Under the pieces are notes generated by a model. That model was not told the DNA's origin, made no database searches, and worked only from the letters and a program-made list of their open reading frames with translations. Of a stretch of DNA of 64,000 nucleotides, positions 53,869 to 61,399 are shown piece by piece (position 1 is the stretch's first letter; the number at the start of each line of letters is the position of its first letter). Source of the DNA: Geobacillus stearothermophilus ATCC 12980 (lineage in GTDB: Bacteria > Bacillota > Bacilli > Bacillales > Anoxybacillaceae); the NCBI RefSeq assembly GCF_030369615.1, contig NZ_CP128494.1:1693501-1757500 (forward strand), given 5' to 3'. The position numbers and the translations under genes were made by a program.

Positions 53869-55337
53869 CGCCGTTTCCTCCGCTTCTCCCAGCGGCCAAG
53901 CGCCTCAACTGTTGCCTCATACACAAGCCGGCCGAGCGCCCGGCCAAGCTCCGTCGCCGTTCCGGCATAGGCAAAGACCTGCCCGGTTTGCGTCGCCGCC
54001 ACAGCGAGCGAATCGGTCGACGTACCGGTGGCAAGCGTCCCGGTTTCCGGGTCGCAAACCGAACGGTCGGCGAGCGCTTTTGCCTTCGCTTCTGTCGCTG
54101 TCATCACCGCCTGGACAAACGCTGCTTCCGTCAGCACTCCGTCAATGACCACCACCATGTTGATCGTCCCCGGTCTTGCCGCTAGCGGCTGATGCTGGCA
54201 CGCCCGAGCGGCATCGACGGCATTGCCGACGCCAGCGGTCGCCATGACCGCAACCGAAAACGCTTCCCCTTCTTTCTGAAGCCAAACAGCATCCCGGACA
54301 TCAACCGCTGTCATCATGCCGACCGTTCGTTCCGGCGGAAACCCGTGCTGCTCCAAATAGCGGCGCATGTCTCCTTCCGCATCACTGCAATCGTAATCCA
54401 ACCCGACTTGGCGGTTGACAAAATGGGTCGCCCATTGAAATCCGGCGCCGATCAATGCCGAGGACAGGACGCGAAGCGGCGCGGCCGCAGTAAGCACAGC
54501 GGCGTCATCAAGAAAGGAAAGCCGCAGCCCGCCGACCGGCGATTCCCCTTGCTTCTTGTTCGGCATGAACGAAAACATCGGCGTTGCCGACGCCGGATGG
54601 GCCAGACGCACAATCGGCGCGGCAAACACTTCCTCAAGCAACGCCGGCGTCATGACATCCGCAGGGGCGCCGAGCGCAGCTATTTTCCCTTTGTTCAGCA
54701 CGAGCACCCGATCGCAATACAAGCTCGCCGCATTCATATCGTGGAAAACGGCGACGACCGTCAAGCCGCGGGCGTGCGCCGCTTCGGCGAGCCGGTCCAA
54801 AAGCCGGACTTGGCCGCTCACATCCATATGGTTCGTCGGCTCATCGAGCAAGAGCAGCTTGGGCTCTTGGGCGAGTGCGCGGGCCAAATAGGCGCGCTGC
54901 CGCTCGCCGCCGCTCAATCGTTCGAGCGGTTCATCGATTTTCCCCGTCAGGCCGACGGCCGCAAGCGCGTCTCGGAGGGCGGCTTCATCGTCCTCCGTCC
55001 ACGTCGGAAAGAAGCCGCGCTGATGAGGATAGCGGCCGAGCGCCACCGTTTCCCTCACCGTATAGCCGGGCGCCGCCTCCGCTGTCTGCGGCAAGACGGC
55101 GGCCATCCGCGCCCATTGCTTCGCAGACAGCGCCGAGAGCTTTCGGCCATCGATGACGATCTCCCCGCTTGCCAGCGGCAGCTCTTTGCTGATGAGTTTG
55201 ATCAAAGTCGTTTTCCCGCTTCCATTCGGCCCTAAGATGCCGAATATTTCGCCTTTTTCCACGGCAAACGTCACACCATCAAGCACTTGTTGCTGCCCGT
55301 ATCGATGCGATACGGCCCGCACCTCGAGCATCGTCAT
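53865..55337 (-). CDS. Fusion: corrinoid ABC transporter ATPase (BtuD) + adenosylcobinamide amidohydrolase (CbiZ)
   Basis: The protein is 490 residues. Residues 1-255 are an ABC ATPase (Walker A GPNGSGKTT, signature LSGGERQR, Walker B LLLLDEPTNHMD, H-loop VFHDMN). Residues about 275-485 are CbiZ, which removes the nucleotide loop from unusual cobamides so that they can be rebuilt (VGMMTAVDVRDAV, ATAGVGNAVDA, GTINMVVVIDG, TEAKAKAL). The joined gene ties uptake to remodelling. ATG overlaps the btuC stop. A second in-frame ATG lies 6 bases further in. Confidence 0.92.
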   Translation of the reverse strand: MTMLEVRAVSHRYGQQQVLDGVTFAVEKGEIFGILGPNGSGKTTLIKLISKELPLASGEIVIDGRKLSALSAKQWARMAAVLPQTAEAAPGYTVRETVALGRYPHQRGFFPTWTEDDEAALRDALAAVGLTGKIDEPLERLSGGERQRAYLARALAQEPKLLLLDEPTNHMDVSGQVRLLDRLAEAAHARGLTVVAVFHDMNAASLYCDRVLVLNKGKIAALGAPADVMTPALLEEVFAAPIVRLAHPASATPMFSFMPNKKQGESPVGGLRLSFLDDAAVLTAAAPLRVLSSALIGAGFQWATHFVNRQVGLDYDCSDAEGDMRRYLEQHGFPPERTVGMMTAVDVRDAVWLQKEGEAFSVAVMATAGVGNAVDAARACQHQPLAARPGTINMVVVIDGVLTEAAFVQAVMTATEAKAKALADRSVCDPETGTLATGTSTDSLAVAATQTGQVFAYAGTATELGRALGRLVYEATVEALGRWEKRRKRR

Positions 55338-56353
55338 CCCATCTTTCGTTTCGTTTTTCGGAAAAACAAGACGGCAAATAGCGGAGCGCCGATCAGCGAC
55401 GTAATGACGCCGATCGGCAGTTCGCGCGGTTCAATGATCGTCCGCGCCGCCACATCGGCAAGCACAAGAAACGCACCGCCGTACAAGAGCGACAGCGGCA
55501 ACAGCACCCGGTAGTTCGGCCCGCACACAAGCCGAACCATATGCGGAACGACAAGCCCGACAAAGCCGATCGTCCCTGACACCGACACCGCCGCGCCGGT
55601 GAGCAGCGCCGCTGCCGTCAAAATGATGACTTTTCGGCGCGTAACATCAACGCCGACATGAAGCGCCGCCTCCTCGCCAAAGGCAAACGCGTTCAACTCG
55701 CGGCTGTTGGCGATGAGCACTGCGGCCCCAACGAGAAAAAACGGCAGCAACAGCCCGCTGTATTTCCAGCCGCGCATCGCCACGCTCCCCATCAGCCATG
55801 AGATGATTTGCCGCAATTCTTCCCCGGTCAACGCGATCATGAGCGAAATGAACGCGCTGAAAAACGCGCCGAAGATAATGCCGGCTAAAATGATCGTCTC
55901 AACCGACATGCGCCGCTCCACAGTGCGAGTGAACGCCAAAACGGCGGCAAGCGTCGCCATGCCAAACAAGATGCTCACGACCGGCAGCGTGAACGTGCCA
56001 AAGAACGGCCATTGCCAGCCGAGAAAGATGACGAGCACCGCCCCGACCGACGCGCCGGACGAGACACCGAGCGTGTACGGATCGGCGAGCGCATTTTTTA
56101 ACAGCCCTTGAAACGCGGACCCGGCCAGCGCCAATGACGCCCCGACCAAAAACGCAAGCACGACGCGCGGCAAGCGGATCGCCATCACGATCGGCACCCA
56201 ATCAGCCGGAATGTGGCGAGGCAGCGCCGCTCCGAACCATTCAGCCGCCAAAATGCGGACAATAGAAGAAAAGGGAATCGACAGCGATCCTGTCGATACC
56301 CCTACGAGAAGCGATAACACGGCCGCGGTGACGGCCAATATATACATCCACAT
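55334..56353 (-). CDS. btuC: Corrinoid ABC transporter permease BtuC
   Basis: The protein is 339 residues of the FecCD/BtuC family with about ten membrane helices. The ATPase-contact segment and motifs RLPRVVLAFLVGASLALAG and GTIGFVGLVVPHMVR are visible. The start at 56353 comes 1 base after the btuF stop. Longer frames overlap btuF without a ribosome site. Confidence 0.92.
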   Translation of the reverse strand: MWMYILAVTAAVLSLLVGVSTGSLSIPFSSIVRILAAEWFGAALPRHIPADWVPIVMAIRLPRVVLAFLVGASLALAGSAFQGLLKNALADPYTLGVSSGASVGAVLVIFLGWQWPFFGTFTLPVVSILFGMATLAAVLAFTRTVERRMSVETIILAGIIFGAFFSAFISLMIALTGEELRQIISWLMGSVAMRGWKYSGLLLPFFLVGAAVLIANSRELNAFAFGEEAALHVGVDVTRRKVIILTAAALLTGAAVSVSGTIGFVGLVVPHMVRLVCGPNYRVLLPLSLLYGGAFLVLADVAARTIIEPRELPIGVITSLIGAPLFAVLFFRKTKRKMG

Positions 56354-56354
56354 T

Positions 56355-57314
56355 TTACTTGAACACATCCGGGTAAATGGCTTTGGCAAGTTCCTCGACC
56401 CCTTCGACAAGGCGCGGACCCGGTCGGCTTACTAAGTCGGTGTTGACGTCATACACCCGCTTGTTTTTCACCGCCGGCACGTCTTTCCAAGCGGCGCGCG
56501 CCAACACTTGCTTCGCTCCGCCGTATGTCGTGATGATGACATCCGGCTTATAGGCCACGGCTTTTTCTTCCGTCACCATCGGCCAGCCTTCCAAGCTGCC
56601 GGCGACGTTTTTCGCCGAAATCACTTGAAGCATCTCATCCATAAACGTCCCTTTGCCGGCCGTATAAATTTGCGGCGGCGGCGACACTTCAATCCAGACA
56701 TTGGCCTGTTTGTCCGCCGGGATTTGTTTCGCTTTTTCTTTGATTTTCGCAAGCTTCTCTTTCATCTCATCAATCACTTGCTTCGCTTTGTCTGTCGTCC
56801 CGGTCGCTTTGCCGATCAAGTCGATGGACGCATATACATCGTCGAACGACTTCGCGTCATTGACGACAAGCACGGTAATGCCGGCGTCTTTCAATTGCTT
56901 GAGGCCATCGCGCGAGTTATGGGCGCTTGACGCGTGGGCCAAGACGAGATCCGGTTTGAGCGAAATGATTTTCTCGACGTTGAATTCCATGCCGCCGATT
57001 TTCGTTTTCGTTTTGACGTCTTCCGGATAATTGTCAAAATCGCTGACGCCGACGATCTTATCGCCCAACCCCAACGCATAGGCGATTTCCGTATTGCTCG
57101 GGATGAGCGAGACGATTTTTTTCGGTTCCGCTTTGATCGTGACATCCTCGCCAAGCCCGTCTTTCACCGTCACCGGAAACGCCGCTTGTTCCGTTTTCGG
57201 TTCTTCTTTTTTCGCAGGCTGGACGTTGCTATTGGCTCCACTGCTGCAGCCGACCAGCACGGCGGCCAAAAGGAAGAACACCGCCACCACCGCCGGCCAT
57301 GTCCAACGTTTCAT
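56355..57314 (-). CDS. btuF: Corrinoid-binding lipoprotein BtuF
   Basis: Extracellular substrate-binding protein. The protein is 319 residues with a lipoprotein signal (hydrophobic 6-21, LVGC with C23) and a Ser/Lys/Glu-rich linker. The FecB/BtuF fold follows: KIVSLIPSNTEIAYALG, DLVLAHASSAH, DVIITTYGG, and VEELAKAIYPD. First gene after the riboswitch. Confidence 0.93.
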   Translation of the reverse strand: MKRWTWPAVVAVFFLLAAVLVGCSSGANSNVQPAKKEEPKTEQAAFPVTVKDGLGEDVTIKAEPKKIVSLIPSNTEIAYALGLGDKIVGVSDFDNYPEDVKTKTKIGGMEFNVEKIISLKPDLVLAHASSAHNSRDGLKQLKDAGITVLVVNDAKSFDDVYASIDLIGKATGTTDKAKQVIDEMKEKLAKIKEKAKQIPADKQANVWIEVSPPPQIYTAGKGTFMDEMLQVISAKNVAGSLEGWPMVTEEKAVAYKPDVIITTYGGAKQVLARAAWKDVPAVKNKRVYDVNTDLVSRPGPRLVEGVEELAKAIYPDVFK

Positions 57315-57344
57315 CCGTCATTCCCCCTTCGATGATGTATGTAC

Positions 57345-57381
57345 AACAAAAAAGCCCATTCCGTCCGAACGGGGAATGAGC
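57345..57381 (-). terminator. Riboswitch-linked terminator before btuF
   Basis: GCTCATTCC pairs with GGAATGGGC (one G-T pair), with a TTTTTTG tract on the minus transcript, 35 bases before btuF. It is the likely expression platform: cobalamin binding would favour it. Confidence 0.8.
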
Positions 57382-57463
57382 ACGAAACAGACCGCCAATG
57401 GGCACAACAATGCCCTGTACGACTGTTTCCACGTCTCACCCCCCGAAGATTCGGAAACTGCGG

Positions 57464-57640
57464 CAAGCAAGGCAGGTCTACTGGCTCATGCTTCATCCTA
57501 CTCTGAAGCCTTCCCGTACGGAAAACAGCGCAAGCCATCTGTCCGTACAGTGGCGATTTCATTTCGTCCGCATTGACAGTTGCGGGGACAGCTCCGGATT
57601 CCCACCGGATTCCCTATTAAGCCTTTTCGGCGCCTTGCTG
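57464..57640 (-). promoter_or_regulatory. Cobalamin riboswitch
   Basis: The minus strand shows the conserved order of the AdoCbl riboswitch: GGGAAtccGGTG, an AATCCGGAGCTGTCCCCGC core, ACTGT, then the B12-box CGCCACTG, a GGGAAGGC segment and GAGCCAGTAGACCTGCC. CAAGGC (57632-57637) and GCCTTG (57468-57473) close the P1 helix. It precedes a salvage and uptake operon, so repression by cobalamin is expected. Confidence 0.95.
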
Positions 57641-57674
57641 CGAGTTGATGAATTTGTCGGATATGGACATTTTT

Positions 57675-57703
57675 ATATTAAAGCAAGGCCTGGCATTTGA
57701 CAA
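57675..57703 (-). promoter_or_regulatory. Promoter of the cobalamin operon
   Basis: TTGTCA (57698-57703), exactly 17 bases, then TAATAT (57675-57680), just upstream of the riboswitch. Confidence 0.75.
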
Positions 57704-57924
57704 CTGTGAATTTTACAGTGGGCTGGCGGCAGGCGGTCATCGATCACTTTTGCGGTCAGGCAGCTCGGCTCCAGTGTCCGTGTTTTGTACGGAACTCCGC
57801 ATGCGCCGTTGCATCGAGCTCCGCGATGTCAAATGCCGCCATGTTGCCTATTCATCGATTCCCACAAACCTCATCTTTTGAGTTTCTTCCGGCTGCGGAG
57901 AAACGTTCCTTTTCCATATGTCGC
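57704..57924. other. Gap between the cobalamin promoter and the PH-domain gene
   Basis: About 220 bases with no supported gene on either strand. Open frames here on the plus strand have no ribosome site and no recognisable product. Confidence 0.6.
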
Positions 57925-57972
57925 TAAAAAAATTAGGAAAGACGCCCCACCTCTGGCACGGCGTCTTTCCCC
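57925..57972 (-). terminator. Terminator after the PH-domain gene
   Basis: An 11-bp stem, GGAAAGACGCC/GGCGTCTTTCC, followed by TAATTTTTTTAG on the minus transcript. Confidence 0.9.
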
Positions 57973-57990
57973 GATACAACCTTCATCTCG

Positions 57991-58605
57991 TCACTGTTGA
58001 ATATATTTGTCAAACACAAAGCCGAAATCCTTCACCGTATAGTTCTTTTTCGCTTCCGTCAGCCAGCGAAAAGCGTATTCATTCACGACTTGAAAATCCG
58101 CCGACACATTGGCGCCGTCACCGCGCATGTTGGCCAACACCTTGGCCGCCAGTTCCAAACTCCGCTCCGCATAGTGGAACTTCGTTTCGTTTTCATGGCA
58201 AATCTCCGCGATCGCCAGCAGCGATTTATACAAATCTTTCAGTTCCTCAATATGCTTTTTATGCACATCAATGGAGTAGGAATGCGGTCCAATTTTAAAT
58301 TTAATTTCCGCATCCAAATCGACCGTCCCGGACGTTTCGAGCGATACGTCGGAAATCGGATGCTTGTAGTAATCGTAGCGGCGCAGCGTCCGTTTTTTGC
58401 TCGCGGCGCTCGTGCCGTCCAAATGAATGAGCGCGCGGTTGGTGAAGCAATACTCATCCGATTTTGATTTGATAAGAAAATAGATTTTCTCCCCATCCTC
58501 GTGCATCACATAATCATCGGCATCGACTTTGTCATAGTCTTTCGGCTGAATGACCGAACCGATGTCGCTTAACCCAAGCACATCGGCGGCGACTTTTCCA
58601 AACAT
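57991..58605 (-). CDS. Bacterial PH-domain protein, YvbH-like
   Basis: The protein is 204 residues. An N-terminal bacterial PH-like domain (about 1-125) includes KIYFLIKSKSDEYCFTNRAL and TLRRYDY. A C-terminal helical extension (about 130-204) ends FDKYIQQ. The ATG at 58605 has GGAGG 8 bases before it. Another ATG 6 bases upstream is too close. It resembles B. subtilis YvbH. Function unknown. Confidence 0.8.
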   Translation of the reverse strand: MFGKVAADVLGLSDIGSVIQPKDYDKVDADDYVMHEDGEKIYFLIKSKSDEYCFTNRALIHLDGTSAASKKRTLRRYDYYKHPISDVSLETSGTVDLDAEIKFKIGPHSYSIDVHKKHIEELKDLYKSLLAIAEICHENETKFHYAERSLELAAKVLANMRGDGANVSADFQVVNEYAFRWLTEAKKNYTVKDFGFVFDKYIQQ

Positions 58606-58800
58606 GCTCATGTTCCTCCGGCTCCTTCCACGTTTTATCGGCGCCCGCCTATTGGCGGATGAACGGCGTTTTGCCTTAACAAGGCGCCGTAATCTCATAC
58701 CTCTCATCTATGTAATACGTCGAGATCGGAAAAACGTTTCATCGCCTCTAAAAATCAAAGACCCAACGCCTTTTATGACGGCGTCAGGCCTTACAAGCGA

Positions 58801-59374
58801 CTACAGTTCCCCGCTTAGACGGGAGTCTTTGTTCGTGAGCCGCAAAAAGATCAGGTAAACGAGTCCAATCGCGATCCAAATCAATCCGAGCTTTTTGCTG
58901 AGCGGGTCAAGATTGACCCACACATAACCGATGATGATAAAGCCGATAAGCGGGAACAAGAAATGATTGATGTAATCGTTGCTCTTTTGTTTGTGCAAAA
59001 AATAATTTATCACTAACGAGAATAGAGAAGAGCCGGAACGAAAATGTAATCAAGCAAAATGCCCCACCCTGCCATAAAACCGACATATTCATTCCCCGCT
59101 GGGCGTAGGAATACACGGAACCAGCGATTGGAAACGCTTCGGCCATTCTAGCGTAGCTCAGGGCAGTGAAAATCATCCCCACCATTCCGATTAAGTATGC
59201 TAAGGCGACCATCCCTTTTGACCCTTGCGCTACATACCCGTAAATGCCAAAAGGGGCGATCGGCACCATAAACACCATCCCGTAAATCAACAAATCAACA
59301 AATGTGAGCGACCGTTTTAATTCCTGTTTATAACCGAGCGACTCAACCGATGTGTTCGTTTCAAGTTGCGCCAT
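58801..59374 (-). pseudogene. Decayed amino-acid permease (APC family)
   Basis: The N-terminal part is a normal APC permease start (SLTFVDLLIYGMVFMVPIAP, YSYAQRGMN) from an ATG at 59374 with GAGGGAA upstream. Near 59083-59095 a small indel shifts the frame: the expected YVGFMAGWGILLDYIFVPAL continues in another frame. Near 59010-59022 it jumps directly to the last transmembrane part (VINYFLHKQKSNDYINHF ... SRLSGEL), so about 300 codons are missing. Clearly non-functional. Confidence 0.85.
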
Positions 59375-59387
59375 CGCCGTTCCCTCC

Positions 59388-60293
59388 TCAATCCTCAAAC
59401 AGGCGGATGCCATACGCTTCAAGCACAAATCGCGGTACAAAGAAACGCGCCGTGACGAGCGGGTCAACGACTTGGCTGATTTGTGTCTGACCGGCAGCGC
59501 TGAGCACCATCGTCAAATGGTTCAGCGTCAACGGAGTATGCGGCAACAGCAAATCAACCATTTCCGCAACCGACTGTTTGACCGCTTCATCCAATGTTTT
59601 GGCCGAGACGATCGTCGCAATGCCATCATCGTTTTGCAACAGTGGATGGTTGAGCGAATATCCTTTCATCACCCGGACGGTAACCGTCACTTCCCCTGGA
59701 ATTTCAATTCCAGACACACCGATTTCGCCGTCCCCCATCGCCGCATGCAAGTCACCCAATGCAAACAATGCACCTTTTACAAATACAGGAAAATAAACGG
59801 TTGCTCCTGTTGTAATGAGCTTTGTATCCATATTGCCTCCATGCGGCCCGGGCGTCCCGCACGACACATCCTCACCGCTCGGCGCTACCCCGATGACGCC
59901 AATCATTGGATTTAATGGAATAGAAAGATGCTCGTCAAATATAGCCCGGTTTTCTTCTACTGGAATCATTTTTGCTTCAAACTGCGGAATCCGGTCTCCA
60001 AGCACCCCGAGCCCTGGTCCGACAGTCATGACCCCCTGTCCTTTGAGGCGAATCTGTTCAATTTTTACCGCTAAAATGTCACCGGGTTCCGCCCCTTCAA
60101 TATAGATCGGTCCGGTCGCCGGATTGATATGATTCCAATCGATCGAGTCAAACGGCGTTTCACTTGAAGTAATTTGATTTTGGAAACAGTCGTACGTTTC
60201 GATGACAAACGTTTCCCCTGACTGGACTGTTCGAACCGGTTGGTGGTTTTTGCTAAATGCATAAATGGCAGTCGTGCATGGAACAAATGACAT
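59388..60293 (-). CDS. Acetamidase/formamidase family amidohydrolase
   Basis: The protein is 301 residues. It belongs to the FmdA/AmdA family: the central GTPGPHGGNMDTK and LGDLHAAMGDGEI segments are typical metal-site motifs, and DVSCG precedes them. It is expected to release ammonia from short amides. The ATG at 60293 has GGGAGG upstream. It is 13 bases upstream of the broken permease, which may have brought in its substrate. An insertion element ends 34 bases before the start codon and may have cut off the original promoter. Confidence 0.88.
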   Translation of the reverse strand: MSFVPCTTAIYAFSKNHQPVRTVQSGETFVIETYDCFQNQITSSETPFDSIDWNHINPATGPIYIEGAEPGDILAVKIEQIRLKGQGVMTVGPGLGVLGDRIPQFEAKMIPVEENRAIFDEHLSIPLNPMIGVIGVAPSGEDVSCGTPGPHGGNMDTKLITTGATVYFPVFVKGALFALGDLHAAMGDGEIGVSGIEIPGEVTVTVRVMKGYSLNHPLLQNDDGIATIVSAKTLDEAVKQSVAEMVDLLLPHTPLTLNHLTMVLSAAGQTQISQVVDPLVTARFFVPRFVLEAYGIRLFED

Positions 60294-60321
60294 GTCCGCT
60301 TTCCTCCCTTTCATTTTTGTC

Positions 60322-60327
60322 TCATTA
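60322..60327 (+). repeat. Direct repeat TCATTA flanking the insertion element, left copy
   Basis: The same six bases follow the right end at 61070-61075. This is the probable target duplication. Its true length could be 4-6 because the neighbouring bases are ambiguous. Confidence 0.7.
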
Positions 60328-60389
60328 CTGTAGATGAGCAATTTTCATAACAATAATTACCATGTAAAAAGAAACAAACAGGGTACCCC

Positions 60390-60950
60390 TTATGCCACAT
60401 GGAGCTGTTTTTTCACGGTATCAATGGGAATATTTTGTTTCGCTGCACAGTAAATGAACTCCACGAAGCTATGTCCTTTTCTCTTGCGCAAGAGATCGAG
60501 CCCATCAGAAAAATCGCTGTTCGACTCGAATAGGCTGTACACGTAAGCAAGCTGCACCAAGATCCAGCAGCGTTTCACCGCCCGAACCTGACGAACACGG
60601 TACCCATCGAGCTTCAGCTAGTCTTTCGCTTGTCGAAAAAAGCATTCGATCGACCAGCGTTGGGCATAGTGGCGCAAGATGTCTTCATCGCTTAGCTCCC
60701 GGTCGGTGCTCAAGACGCAGTGAAGATGTTCCGATGTCATCGGCTGATTGGCTTTCCAAGCGAGCAGCACCACCGCATGGTCGAGACCGTTGAGCGCTCC
60801 TTCGTAACGATAGACGCGATAATGCTCTCTCCCACCGTGACGAGGTGAGTGTCATTCGGTTCGATGGAGCGGGCCAACTGCTTCGCTTGGACGGCAACGC
60901 CGTTCGGATAGAGAATCCGGTTCGTCTTGATGATGTGCTAATCTATTCAT
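60390..60950 (-). pseudogene. Transposase remnant
   Basis: From the ATG at 60950 the frame reads MNRLAHHQ and then, after a deletion, continues out of frame into the usual C-terminal region (TNRILYPNGVAVQAKQLARS in another frame). Further lesions are a 1-base loss near 60821-60835 and an in-frame TAG at 60618-60620 inside RQAKD-stop-LKLDGYR. The last 62 codons (MKRCWILVQLAYVYS ... KKQLHVA) are intact. Family assignment rests on remembered Geobacillus transposases. Confidence 0.82.
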
Positions 60951-61020
60951 GAGACATGAACCTCCTTGTGAATGGTTTGGTAGCACATCTATTCTAACCA
61001 AGGAATCGGGTTCATGTCTC
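60951..61020 (-). promoter_or_regulatory. Inverted repeat that can hide the transposase ribosome site
   Basis: GAGACATGAACC (60951-60962) and GGTTCATGTCTC (61009-61020) are perfect 12-base arms. On the transposase mRNA the arm next to the start overlaps the end of AAGGAGG, so read-through transcripts from outside would fold and block translation, as known for other insertion sequences. Confidence 0.6.
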
Positions 61021-61069
61021 CTTTTTTGTTTCGATGTAAATTTATGTTAGTGATTTTGCTCATCTACAG

Positions 61070-61075
61070 TCATTA
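61070..61075 (+). repeat. Direct repeat TCATTA flanking the insertion element, right copy
   Basis: Partner of 60322-60327. Confidence 0.7.
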
Positions 61076-61122
61076 TAACAGGGAGCAAACAAACGGTTTT
61101 GCATTTTTTTGATTCATTTTTG

Positions 61123-61284
61123 TTACTTCTTTATTTTTTTTGAATTAATCGATAAATCTGAGTAAACAAGAAACCGCCAATCCCATTCCATGCTATGGCC
61201 TCCAGCACATTTATCACAAATTTGTTCTTTCATTTGATCACAAAATAAATAGAGGCGGCGGTACAAGGCAAATGTTTCCCACAT
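61123..61284 (-). CDS. Possible 53-residue cysteine-containing small protein
   Basis: The frame begins MWETFALYRRLYLFCDQ and contains CDKCAGGH, a CxxC pair with a nearby His, and ends in a lysine-rich tail. Codon use is AT-rich and there is no good ribosome site, so it may be a relic or chance frame in the gap between the nag block and the insertion sequence. No function can be given. Confidence 0.28.
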   Translation of the reverse strand: MWETFALYRRLYLFCDQMKEQICDKCAGGHSMEWDWRFLVYSDLSINSKKIKK

Positions 61285-61332
61285 CTGCAAACGTATTTTC
61301 CATCATCTTGGTTCCCATTCTACCTGCTGCCG

Positions 61333-61380
61333 ACAAAAAACGGGGCTAACCCAAACACGAGTGTGTTTCGGGTCAGCCCC
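61333..61380 (-). terminator. Terminator after the nag block
   Basis: A long stem, GGGGCTgACCCgAAACAC, pairs with its near-complement across GAGT. On the minus transcript it is followed by GTTTTTTGTCG. Confidence 0.85.
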
Positions 61381-61399
61381 TGACTGATCATATTCCACT

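Larger units (their letters stand above)
60328..61069 (-). mobile_element. Internally deleted insertion sequence, IS701/IS4-like
   Basis: 742 bases between ends that start CTGTAGATGAGCAA in both orientations (14/14 match, weaker match beyond), flanked by TCATTA repeats. It contains the start and the C-terminal third of one transposase, joined by a large deletion. With intact ends it could be mobilised by a full copy elsewhere. Confidence 0.85.

Noticed and set aside
54192..55235. 347-codon plus-strand frame over the BtuD-CbiZ gene
   Set aside because: Antisense shadow; no ribosome site and no recognisable domain.
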